A stretch of 37,670 nucleotides of DNA from Phycisphaerales bacterium (lineage in GTDB: Bacteria > Planctomycetota > Phycisphaerae > Phycisphaerales > SM1A02): contig SIAB01000006.1 in assembly GCA_009692015.1 (NCBI GenBank), forward strand, positions 1 to 37,670. Reading direction: 5' to 3'. Below are positions 8,150-15,415 of the stretch, in pieces. Both the position numbers and the translations under genes were made by a program. Below the pieces are notes generated by a model. The model was given only the letters and a program-made list of their open reading frames with translations. It made no database searches and was not told where the DNA came from. The number at the start of each line of letters is the position of its first letter. Positions within the stretch are counted from its first letter, which is position 1.

Positions 8150-9165
8150 GCGACCCTCTGAACCTTGTTCTCGACAAGCGCGGGCTGTTGCGGAAGCGCA
8201 AGAGAGAGCGCGCTGCTCCAGGCGGAGAGAGGACCCTTCGGTCTCGTGACCTTGGACCAATCGGCCAATTCTTCGATCTGTATCAGACGCGCCTCAGCAC
8301 CACAGACGGATCCAATCGCTGAGACGACTCCGGGTTCTTCGGCCAAGGCGCCGCTGAGCAACACGAATTCTGGCCACGATCCGCCAGCATGTCTCTCAAC
8401 ATGGCGCAGACAGAGCAAGATCTCCTCGGCCAAGTGGCGCCATCGCCAAGCATTCGATTCGTCTTCCTCTCCGGCCACCGGGATGGCGCTGGGATTCGAG
8501 CCCGCGCTTGAGTCCCAGGGGAATGCGCGGTGAAAGATCAGTCCCGCACGATTGAGTAACGCCAGCGTCGCCCGATCTGATTCCAGGTGAAGAAACGCGA
8601 AGTGCGGCACCAGAGAGGTCGATTTGATTTGGTTCCAAGCGAGTCGCATGGCAGCAAGTGCGCCCAGTTCGGCGCGGTGCGGTTCAAGACCAGCGGCTGT
8701 GAGTAGCAGGGCGGCGCGATTGACAACGGCGCGGCGAGCTGCGATGAGCAGTACCTCAGAGGGGGCACCACCGAGCGTGCCAGCCCGAATGGAAAGGTGG
8801 CCCGCAACAACATCGGCGCGGTCCACACCGAGACGATCCACGGCAGTCCAGGCAATGCTCTCCTTCATTTCATCGCTGGCGAGCGCTGGAACTTCGATGG
8901 ATTCGGTCAGAATGGACTTTGCGGGAAGAGCCAAGGCACACGCGCGGCCGGAGAATCCGCCCCCGCGCAGTGCGTCCTTGAGTCGACGAACCGTAACTTC
9001 GTCGACGATTGCTTGTTCAAACAACGGGGTCGATCCAGCCCCATCGACATGCGCGATCGCCTGCACGATTGGTGATGCGGAGCTTCCCGAAAGTTGCAGC
9101 AGCCGAAGGACGGTCGAGCCGCACTCGACTGCGATCACATTGCGTTGGCTTGGGGAATTGAACAC
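8146..9165 (-). CDS. pilM: PilM-like actin-fold ATPase of the secretion platform
   Basis: A 339-residue cytoplasmic protein of the PilM/FtsA/GspL-cytoplasmic family. The opening IAVECGSTVLRLLQLSG corresponds to the 'iGiDiGs.siKlvql' phosphate-1 strand pair of actin-fold ATPases. A LALPAKSILTESIEVP stretch and an 'LLIAARRAVVNRAALLLTAAGLEP' type region match the 1C/2A parts of PilM. The GTG at 9165 is chosen because AAAGGA lies 8 nt upstream. A start further upstream (9234) adds about 23 residues that fit nothing in the family. In type II systems the same role is played by the cytoplasmic half of GspL. Here it is a separate gene, as in type IV pili. It overlaps the pilN-like gene by ATGA. Confidence 0.8.
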   Translation of the reverse strand: MFNSPSQRNVIAVECGSTVLRLLQLSGSSASPIVQAIAHVDGAGSTPLFEQAIVDEVTVRRLKDALRGGGFSGRACALALPAKSILTESIEVPALASDEMKESIAWTAVDRLGVDRADVVAGHLSIRAGTLGGAPSEVLLIAARRAVVNRAALLLTAAGLEPHRAELGALAAMRLAWNQIKSTSLVPHFAFLHLESDRATLALLNRAGLIFHRAFPWDSSAGSNPSAIPVAGEEDESNAWRWRHLAEEILLCLRHVERHAGGSWPEFVLLSGALAEEPGVVSAIGSVCGAEARLIQIEELADWSKVTRPKGPLSAWSSALSLALPQQPALVENKVQRVA

Positions 9166-9173
9166 GGGATTGA

Positions 9174-9179
9174 TCCTTT
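9174..9179 (-). promoter_or_regulatory. Shine-Dalgarno AAAGGA that sets the pilM-like start
   Basis: Read on the minus strand, AAAGGA stands 8 nt before the GTG at 9165. It is the best ribosome-binding site near this gene, and it argues for GTG over the upstream in-frame start. Confidence 0.5.
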
Positions 9180-9258
9180 GATTTGAAACTCGACCCACAC
9201 AACACTGCGCGCCGCGGACAGACTTGGAGTCCATCCGCGGCGCGCTGCTCTACTGACT

Positions 9259-9282
9259 CGGGTTCCCGCCGCGGGGAGCCCG
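9259..9282 (-). terminator. GC-rich hairpin between gspG and the pilM-like gene
   Basis: A 9-bp stem with one G-T wobble (9259-9267 with 9274-9282) closes a 6-nt loop. No T-run follows on the minus strand, so it is not a classic intrinsic terminator. It may instead pause or partly stop transcription, or protect the 3' end of gspG mRNA. Either would raise the major pseudopilin over the downstream platform genes. Confidence 0.35.
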
Positions 9283-9305
9283 ACTGAATCTTGGTTGCAG
9301 CCCGA

Positions 9306-9665
9306 TTATGGGGTCGGGATGACCTTGCCTGTTGCGAAGGTCCAGTTCGCCGCGCCGTCAGCTTCGAGTTGGTTCTCGATGTCCGCTGCGGTGCAGTAAC
9401 CGGCCGTTGTCAACTTGGTGAGATCCGCTGCAGCGATTGCGCCGTCCGCAGTGGAGATGGCGGTTCCGCCACCTGGCAAGAACTGGTTGTAGCGGGTGAT
9501 CATGGTCAAGATCTGGCTGCCACGGGCATCCGCCGCTTCACTTTGGGCGTCTGCCAATGCGCTGACGACCGAAGGCACGACCAGTGCCGCGAGGACGCCA
9601 AGAATGACGACCACGATCAGAATTTCGATGAGTGTGAATCCACGCTTGATGCTTCGGGAAATCAT
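9306..9665 (-). CDS. gspG: Major pseudopilin GspG
   Basis: A 119-residue prepilin. A short basic leader (MISRSIKRG) precedes the cleavage site G/FTLIE, and Glu is at position +5 of the mature protein. The hydrophobic helix (about 10-32) is followed by a helical spine (to about 60). The small C-terminal region lacks cysteine pairs and is shorter than in Proteobacteria (about 135-145 residues). It is the first gene of the minus-strand operon and has a strong ribosome-binding site (GGAGG, 6 nt before the ATG). This fits its expected role as the most abundant subunit. No prepilin peptidase gene is present in the window, so processing must depend on one elsewhere. PilA/GspG-type major pilin of a hybrid system is an equivalent reading. 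Confidence 0.9.
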   Translation of the reverse strand: MISRSIKRGFTLIEILIVVVILGVLAALVVPSVVSALADAQSEAADARGSQILTMITRYNQFLPGGGTAISTADGAIAAADLTKLTTAGYCTAADIENQLEADGAANWTFATGKVIPTP

Positions 9666-9908
9666 GTTGAACCTCCAAGTTCAGTGGTCGTTGGTGATTG
9701 CCACCAAAGACCGTTTGTAGAGCGGGTCGGCGACATCCGCCTTCCAACTCCCCAACAATCGGATTCGGTTTCGCGTCAATCCAACAAACTTGATGCTTTT
9801 CTAAAGATTTGCAGACAGTTATTCGTCGCTGGGCTGAATCCAGGGCTTTATCAGCGATTGTGCACATCTCGCCTTGCAGCGCAGGGTTGTGAATCTGACC
9901 TTTCGCAT
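9666..9908. promoter_or_regulatory. Divergent promoter region of the two secretion operons
   Basis: These 243 nt separate gspG (minus) from gspI (plus) and must hold at least one promoter for each half of the system. A perfect inverted repeat TTGGTG-N5-CACCAA (9691-9707) lies in the gspG leader, 26 nt before its ATG, and could be an operator or an mRNA hairpin. A more AT-rich patch (9784-9833) is the likeliest place for promoter elements. I could not settle on a -35/-10 pair, and the TANNNT-plus-7 spacing seen elsewhere is absent for both genes. Confidence 0.45.
9672..9676 (-). promoter_or_regulatory. Strong Shine-Dalgarno GGAGG of gspG
   Basis: On the minus strand GGAGG stands 6 nt before the gspG ATG. 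It is among the clearest ribosome-binding sites in the window, which suits the expected high expression of the major pseudopilin. Confidence 0.6.
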
Positions 9909-10397
9909 ATGAAGTTGATCTCTGATCGAGTGGAGGGGGCGGCGAGACACCGCGCCATGACGCTCATTGAGTGTCTCATCGCCATGGTGGTGCTCACAAT
10001 CTCTGCGAGCATTCTGGTGATGGCCGTGCAAGGGGGACTCTCTGCGCAAGAGGACGCGCTCTCCATGACACTCGCGGGAACCGCAGCAGAATCGCGCGTG
10101 GCGGATTACTTGGCGCGCGATTACAACGCAATCGTTTCGGGTGATGTCACCGAACCGATTGGTGGCATCGATACCCCAAATGGTGACTCATTCAGTGCCA
10201 GTTATGACACGATGGGACGACGCACGGTCATCGCATCAGGTGACTTGACTGTTCCCGACTTTCCTGGACTCGTTGTTCCTGGCTACAGCATCGATGTGAC
10301 CGTCTTCGACACACGCAATGGTGAGACCCGCAACTTGGTCGCATTGCAGCGCTTTCGTCCCCGCACGATTGAAGAATCCGCCGAGGAGACGCCATGA
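9909..10397 (+). CDS. gspI: Minor pseudopilin GspI-like
   Basis: A 162-residue prepilin. The leader of about 16 residues ends in R-H-R-A, and the mature protein starts MTLIECLIAMVVLTI. Glu is at +5 and the -1 residue is Ala instead of Gly. The helix is followed by a small beta-rich domain of about 120 residues, a usual size for GspI. The reading frame is open upstream for a long way, but only because it runs antisense to gspG. The ATG at 9909 gives a normal leader and no earlier ATG is in frame. The stop overlaps the gspJ start (ATGA). The I/J assignment rests on order, size and the short MTLIECLIA start typical of GspI. Confidence 0.82.
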   Translation: MKLISDRVEGAARHRAMTLIECLIAMVVLTISASILVMAVQGGLSAQEDALSMTLAGTAAESRVADYLARDYNAIVSGDVTEPIGGIDTPNGDSFSASYDTMGRRTVIASGDLTVPDFPGLVVPGYSIDVTVFDTRNGETRNLVALQRFRPRTIEESAEETP

Positions 10398-11098
10398 TGC
10401 CCTCGCGCCGCGCCTTCACCCTCATCGAACTCATCATCGCGACGATGGTGACAACGATGGTTGCAGCGACGGTCGTCGCCATTGTCGGTGCGGTGACTTC
10501 TGCGCTGGCGATCCAGGATCTTCGCAGCGAGGCGATCGTTCGCAGCGCTGGATTGCAGTCGCATATCGGTCTCTTGAGTCTGAAGACTCGTATGACGCTG
10601 GCGTTGAGTCCGCAGCGGGTGCTGCTCTGGCTTCCCTCAGAAACCCTCGAGGAATCAGGCAGTGGCAGCGATTCTGCATTTGACCGAATCGATCTGGTGC
10701 AAGACGAGTTGCATTGGCTCGAGTTCTTCCAGGAAACGGATCAAAGTTGGACGCTGATCGAATGGACGGTCAAGGCAGAGGCCGTTCCGACCGACCAGTC
10801 TGAAGTGTATTTCACTTCTGACGGCGAATTCTGGGACAACCTCTTCGTGCAACTGCGCGACACCGAGCAATTGCGCCGCTCGCCAATCGCCAGCGGATTG
10901 GCAGCACCCGAAGTCTCTGGGGTCATTGCCGACGCGCCACGGTTTGTCTGGCAGACCGAGCAGTGTTGTGACAATCGTTCGGTGGGGGCTGAGTTCGCCT
11001 TTGTCGCCATCGATGGCGAAGAAGTCTTGCGCGCCGATATGCGCCTCGAGAGCGCTTTGGCATTCTTCGATCGACATCCCATTTGTACGGAGTCCTGA
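10394..11098 (+). CDS. gspJ: Minor pseudopilin GspJ-like
   Basis: A 234-residue prepilin with a very short leader (MMPSRRA) and mature start FTLIELIIATMV. Glu is at +5 and Ala at -1. The long C-terminal domain (about 35-234) is mostly strands. Its FVWQTE, EFAFVAIDG and VLRADMRLES phrases fit the GspJ fold. In type II systems GspJ, GspI and GspK form the tip complex that starts pseudopilus assembly. Two adjacent ATG codons (10394 and 10397) could serve as start. The first gives the ATGA overlap with gspI. Confidence 0.82.
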   Translation: MMPSRRAFTLIELIIATMVTTMVAATVVAIVGAVTSALAIQDLRSEAIVRSAGLQSHIGLLSLKTRMTLALSPQRVLLWLPSETLEESGSGSDSAFDRIDLVQDELHWLEFFQETDQSWTLIEWTVKAEAVPTDQSEVYFTSDGEFWDNLFVQLRDTEQLRRSPIASGLAAPEVSGVIADAPRFVWQTEQCCDNRSVGAEFAFVAIDGEEVLRADMRLESALAFFDRHPICTES

Positions 11099-11100
11099 CC

Positions 11101-12873
11101 GTGACCCACCATTCAACAACATCCGCTTCGAATCGCAAGGTCACTGCGCCGCGCGTACGCCGTGGTGTGGCATTGCTGATGGCCCTCTTTGCGCTCGGTG
11201 TCGCAGCAACCGCCGGCACTGCATTCGTGAAGTCACGGGATCACAGCGTCGATGTTGGGCGCAGCATGGGCCAGGCCGCCCGCGCCCGTCTTGCGGCCGC
11301 CGAAGGACTGGCGATTTCCCGCGAAGTTCTCGCGGCGATCTTCTGTCAGCCCGACGCGATCGTCGCCGCCCAGTGGCGCGCCCAACTCGCAGACGGAACA
11401 CTGCTGACCAACTACCAGATCAACGGGGCGACCCTCAATGTGACGGTCGCAGACCTCACCACGGGCGCTCCACCAACCATCACCACCACCGAGTTCCAGG
11501 CGAACATCACCGTCACCGTTGGCGAGACGAGCTACTCCATGAGTGCTCAAATGAGTCTGCAAAGTCTCATCAAGGGTCAGTACGCAATCTTTGCCAACAA
11601 ACTTTTCCGAATGGACGACGACAACTTTGTTGGTCGTTGGGAGAAGTCACCAAAGGCTTCGCAGAAGTACCCAATCAATCTCGGCACACAAGCGCAACGG
11701 ACCTGGTGGGGGAACGAGGGTGCGTACTTCGACACCGATGCCTACTTCGAAGACCAAGCGGTGGCGATCAGCGGCACCTATGTGAATCTCGCCGCGGCAA
11801 TCGCGGCGACGCCCACGCAGTTCACGCGCGCGTCGCGCGCGGGCTATGCCGGCACCACGATCTTGGGAGAACCGAAGGTCTACAAGTTTCTGATCGGCGC
11901 CAACCCACTCCTGAGCGCATCCTGGGAGCTGACCAATGATTTCGCCACAAATCAGGCCTATCTCTATTACCCAAACAACGCAGAGACAGCGACCGTGACG
12001 GGTGGAAGTGCAGAGGAAGTTGAACTTGTGCGAATGACAGCCGGGGCATCCATCGCCATGCCGACTCCGCCGAACGAACCCTCATTCGTTCCGGGCACCA
12101 CCTACACGGGCAACAAGACCTACTCGGGTCAAACGCTCACTCTGAATCCCATCCGCGTGAAGTGCAATGAGTTCTTTGGGATTCCATTCGGCGGCGGCGA
12201 CCTCAAGATCACCAACAACTCGGTGATCACGCTCAAGAGCGGCGTCTACCGCGTTGATGACAAGTTTACGCTCAGCAACAGCAAGCTCATCATCGATGGC
12301 AATGTCAAGATCGTCTCCAAGGCACGGATGTGGTTCGATCTCGACGCCAAGAGTCTTGAACTCTCCAATTCGTCCATCGAGTTGAAAGAGAACTCGCAGT
12401 TGCTGCTCTTCGTTGCCTACGACCTCGTCATGAATGGCTCATGGATCGGCAAGCAATACACCTGCCCGAGTGAACCAAACCCAGCACTCGCAGCGGGCGA
12501 TCCGCACCGCAAGAAGTGGATGAATCAATGGGTCGCAAATGCCTGCTCGACCTTCGCCCCCGAGGAGCCTCAGTACATCGAACCCTGGCGCATTCGCATC
12601 TATCCCGATCCGGCATTTCTCTCGAGCATCTTCATCTGGGACTTCGCCTCAACCTGCGTGGTTGGTTCGATCTATATGCCGACAAACCCAGTCGTTCTGA
12701 GGGGAACCACCGAGATCTACGGGCGGATCGCCGCGAATCACGTGCTGCTGCGCGATACGGCGAGCTTCTTCTACGACCACGCGCTCGATGACATAACCGG
12801 AATGACTGAAGGGTCGCCTCCACCTCGTGGTGGAACGCAGCAGATTCCAACGAGGATCCAAATTGACTTCTAA
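11101..12873 (+). CDS. GspK/PilX-like tip protein with large beta-solenoid domain
   Basis: A 590-residue protein. The N-terminus has a basic leader (about 1-20) and mature start GVALLMALFALGVA after R-R. The +5 residue is not Glu, as is usual for GspK and PilX. Residues about 45-160 form an N-terminal domain with regular helices. The C-terminal half (about 340-585) is rich in short repeated strands such as ITNNSVITLKSGVY, KLIIDGNVKI and LELSNSSIELKENS. It ends in a region with GSIYMPTNPVVLRGTTEIYG and an FFYDHALD phrase. That matches the beta-solenoid domain found after PilX/GspK-like N-termini in many environmental bacteria (DUF7305-type), and differs from the alpha-domain of proteobacterial GspK. 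The GTG at 11101 is 2 nt after the gspJ stop. A TTG at 11083 is the alternative. Confidence 0.72.
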   Translation: MTHHSTTSASNRKVTAPRVRRGVALLMALFALGVAATAGTAFVKSRDHSVDVGRSMGQAARARLAAAEGLAISREVLAAIFCQPDAIVAAQWRAQLADGTLLTNYQINGATLNVTVADLTTGAPPTITTTEFQANITVTVGETSYSMSAQMSLQSLIKGQYAIFANKLFRMDDDNFVGRWEKSPKASQKYPINLGTQAQRTWWGNEGAYFDTDAYFEDQAVAISGTYVNLAAAIAATPTQFTRASRAGYAGTTILGEPKVYKFLIGANPLLSASWELTNDFATNQAYLYYPNNAETATVTGGSAEEVELVRMTAGASIAMPTPPNEPSFVPGTTYTGNKTYSGQTLTLNPIRVKCNEFFGIPFGGGDLKITNNSVITLKSGVYRVDDKFTLSNSKLIIDGNVKIVSKARMWFDLDAKSLELSNSSIELKENSQLLLFVAYDLVMNGSWIGKQYTCPSEPNPALAAGDPHRKKWMNQWVANACSTFAPEEPQYIEPWRIRIYPDPAFLSSIFIWDFASTCVVGSIYMPTNPVVLRGTTEIYGRIAANHVLLRDTASFFYDHALDDITGMTEGSPPPRGGTQQIPTRIQIDF

Positions 12874-13366
12874 GCCAACAAAGGGAAACACATTGCGAAG
12901 AGCCTTCACACTGATCGAACTCATCATCGCCACGATCATCATCTGCATCATGGTCGCGCTGGCACTTCCCATGTTCTCGGACCAAGATGGCGACCGAGTG
13001 AGCGCCGCCACGCACCGCCTCTTCGCCGACATCCAGTATGCCCAAGCCTGGACCATCGCAAATCCTTCCAATCCCGCGACCATCAGCTTTCTCTCCGATG
13101 GCTACACCATCGCGGGACCGCCCGACGGCGGCACCGTTCGGTTCACGCGCAGTGGGTTTTCCGAGGCATCCGGAGTGAGAGTAACAGTCTCGGATGTGCC
13201 GGCGACTGGAATCCCATTCACCCATTCGGGCGCGCTGAACATTGGACTCGATGCACCAGAACCGCGGATTCACCTCTCCACCGACACAGGTGTGGAGTCC
13301 ATCGACCTCGTTCTGCAGCCCACATCGGGACAAATCCGACTCGAAAAAGCGATCGGAATCCCCTAA
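12863..13366 (+). CDS. gspH: Minor pseudopilin GspH-like
   Basis: A 167-residue prepilin whose mature start is FTLIELIIATIIICIMVALA, preceded by R-R-A, so -1 is Ala and +5 is Glu. The C-terminal domain (about 45-165) is beta-rich, and phrases such as TISFLSDGYTIAGPPDG and ALNIGLDAPEPRI fit the GspH/FimT fold. No ATG is available. The TTG at 12863 has GAGGA 6 nt upstream and overlaps the preceding stop by 11 nt. A TTG at 12893 has AAGGGA 6 nt upstream and gives a leader of four residues. I chose the first because of the overlap, but the second is nearly as good. In known systems GspH sits between the tip complex and GspG. Confidence 0.8.
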   Translation: MTSKPTKGNTLRRAFTLIELIIATIIICIMVALALPMFSDQDGDRVSAATHRLFADIQYAQAWTIANPSNPATISFLSDGYTIAGPPDGGTVRFTRSGFSEASGVRVTVSDVPATGIPFTHSGALNIGLDAPEPRIHLSTDTGVESIDLVLQPTSGQIRLEKAIGIP

Positions 13367-13423
13367 AAGCGTCGACTACTCATCACCCTCACTGAATTGG
13401 TGGTGGTGGATTCAGGCGCGTCG

Positions 13424-15415
13424 ATGCACACATATGACAATCTCATTGGAAATCAGGGTCGCGTACGCCGGTGGGTTGTCACTTCGCTCGTTCTGGCGAG
13501 CCTGACGGCTCTTGTCGTACGGGTTGCTGTTGCGTCGCAGGCCACGCAGAGTCCCGTACCTTCGGGCGGGATAGCCCCAGTCGCAGCGGGTGCACCACAA
13601 GCAGACGCACCACAAGCAAGTGAGAGGGAGCCAGCCGCGCAGTCCGTTCCTGTCGCCACGACCGTTCCCGAACCTGCGACCCCGGTCGACGCGTTGGCAT
13701 CCATCGAGGTCTCACCGAGTGGAACCATCACCCTCGCCGCTCAAAATGTAGATGTCGATTCGCTCCTCGAGTTGCTCGCAGTTCGGAGCAAGCAAAACAT
13801 CGTTGCCAGCGACAAGGTCGATGGCAAGGTCTCTGTCAATTTGTACGATGTCCCATTCGACCAAGCGCTCGAGGCGATCCTGTCAGTCAATGGCCTCGTG
13901 TCGAACCGTGAGGGTGGGTTCATTTTCGTTTACACCAAGACTGAATTTGACGAAGCGGTCAAGGCGGCTCGCAAGACCGCAACCCGGGTCTACACCTTGC
14001 AGTTTCTCAATTCGGACGATGCCGAGTCGTTCGTCAAGCCGATCCTCTCGAAGGAGGGGCTTGTGGCCACTCGCGGCAAGGTGCCAGCCGGATTCGAATC
14101 GACGATCACGAATGGCGGTGCAGACGATTATGCGTTTACCGCCCGGCTCCTCGTAACGGATTACGAAGCCAATTTGGATGAAATCGCCCGCATTTTCAAG
14201 GAAATCGATGTGGCGCCAAAGCAAGTGCGCGTGGAGTGCACGATCGTTTCAGCCACCGTCGATGAAAACAATGCGTACGGAGTGGACTTTGCCGCCATCG
14301 GCAATCTCAATTTCGCCAATGTGACCGATGCGGTGACGAGTACCCTCGTGCCGCCACTCGGGATCCCCGACGCGCTCAAGGGTGGAACTGCGGTTCCTTA
14401 TCCAACAACGAGCGCACAAGCAGGAGCCGTCAGCAATATTGTTTCGCTCCCGGGCGCTCCGGTCGCAAATGTAAAAATGGGTCTCATCGCCGGCGACATG
14501 GCAGTCTTCCTGAACATCCTCGATGATGTCACCGACACCACGGTGCTGGCGCGCCCAGCTGTCACCTGCCTCAACCGTCAACGCGCGACCCTAGAGGTCG
14601 GTGAACGGGTTGCCTACGTGACCACGACGATCAACCAGACCAGCACCACCCAAACCGTCAACTACCTCGATACGGGAATCCGACTCTCGTTTCGCCCATT
14701 CATCGCCGATGACGGGATGATTCGCATGGAACTCATTCCGAGTATCTCGGATTACAAACTTCGAAATGTTGGCGCGAAGGACACGACCTCGGAGACCACC
14801 GTCCCCGACGAAAACAAGCAGGAAATCCGCACAAATGTGCGCGTGAGAAGCGGACAGACTGTGGTGCTCGGCGGACTCTTCAGCGACAAGATTATCACCC
14901 AGCGCAAACATGTTCCTGGTCTCAGCGAGATTCCATTCATCGGTGGTCTCACGGGTGGGCAGGCCGATCAAGTGCAGCGAAAGGAGATCATCTTCATGGT
15001 CACTCCCACTGTGATCGAGGATGAGAAGCTTTACGAGGAGGGTCGCGACTCGCTCGAGATCACCGACAATGTGCGCGTAGGTGCGCGGGCTGGACTGCTT
15101 CCCTTCTCTCGTGAACAGGTCACGGCCAACTATCAGCAGGACGCATTCGACGCCTATACCAACGGCGAACTCGCGAGGACGCTCTTCTACTCGAACGCCG
15201 CACTTCGAATGAAGCCGATCTCTCCCGCAATGCGCCAACTTCGTGAGCGGGTCATGTCGATGCCTGGGTCGGACTATCAGGACAGGATCGACCAGACGCT
15301 CATCGAGCGGCGGACTTTCTCGCCAGCACAGTTGGTGGTGCCCGCACCTCCACCGCCGCCACCACCGGCTCCACCGCCACCACCACGCGCCGAACCAGAG
15401 CAAAGTCCGACATGA
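13424..15415 (+). CDS. gspD: Secretin GspD/PilQ-like outer-membrane channel
   Basis: A 663-residue secretin. A basic stretch and hydrophobic helix (about 14-38) form a signal peptide, followed by an Ala/Pro/Gln-rich linker. The periplasmic domains start with an N0/STN-like unit (about 95-160, with VDVDSLLELLAVRSKQNIV) and a second secretin_N unit. The C-terminal gate domain (about 260-530) contains VLARPAVTCLNRQRATLEVG, the long DTGIRLSFRPFI strand and the hallmark VPGLSEIPFIGGL (from 497). The tail (about 640-663) is almost pure proline and alanine. There is one secretin for the whole cluster. The ATG at 13424 is the first ATG in frame. Its stop overlaps the TPR lipoprotein start (ATGA), which suggests the lipoprotein serves this channel. 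Confidence 0.93.
   Translation: MHTYDNLIGNQGRVRRWVVTSLVLASLTALVVRVAVASQATQSPVPSGGIAPVAAGAPQADAPQASEREPAAQSVPVATTVPEPATPVDALASIEVSPSGTITLAAQNVDVDSLLELLAVRSKQNIVASDKVDGKVSVNLYDVPFDQALEAILSVNGLVSNREGGFIFVYTKTEFDEAVKAARKTATRVYTLQFLNSDDAESFVKPILSKEGLVATRGKVPAGFESTITNGGADDYAFTARLLVTDYEANLDEIARIFKEIDVAPKQVRVECTIVSATVDENNAYGVDFAAIGNLNFANVTDAVTSTLVPPLGIPDALKGGTAVPYPTTSAQAGAVSNIVSLPGAPVANVKMGLIAGDMAVFLNILDDVTDTTVLARPAVTCLNRQRATLEVGERVAYVTTTINQTSTTQTVNYLDTGIRLSFRPFIADDGMIRMELIPSISDYKLRNVGAKDTTSETTVPDENKQEIRTNVRVRSGQTVVLGGLFSDKIITQRKHVPGLSEIPFIGGLTGGQADQVQRKEIIFMVTPTVIEDEKLYEEGRDSLEITDNVRVGARAGLLPFSREQVTANYQQDAFDAYTNGELARTLFYSNAALRMKPISPAMRQLRERVMSMPGSDYQDRIDQTLIERRTFSPAQLVVPAPPPPPPPAPPPPPRAEPEQSPT
15338..15392 (+). 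repeat. Proline-rich CCACCG low-complexity tract in gspD
   Basis: A run of CCN codons encodes two polyproline blocks separated by Pro-Ala in the C-terminal tail of the secretin. It is slippage-prone DNA and could vary in length between strains. It is an in-frame coding repeat and does not form a separate element. Confidence 0.6.

Noticed and set aside
9291-9908. Upstream extension of the gspI reading frame across gspG
   Set aside because: The frame is open only because it runs antisense to gspG. Using it would put over 200 residues before a prepilin cleavage site.
10926-11939. A 337-codon frame overlapping gspJ and the gspK-like gene
   Set aside because: It is out of frame with two well-supported prepilin-type genes. 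Its translation is Arg-rich with no domain, which is typical of a shadow frame.
15338-15392. Short-period CCACCG repeat that could look like a tandem repeat or CRISPR-like array
   Set aside because: It is a polyproline coding tract in the secretin tail with no spacers. It is reported only as low-complexity coding DNA.
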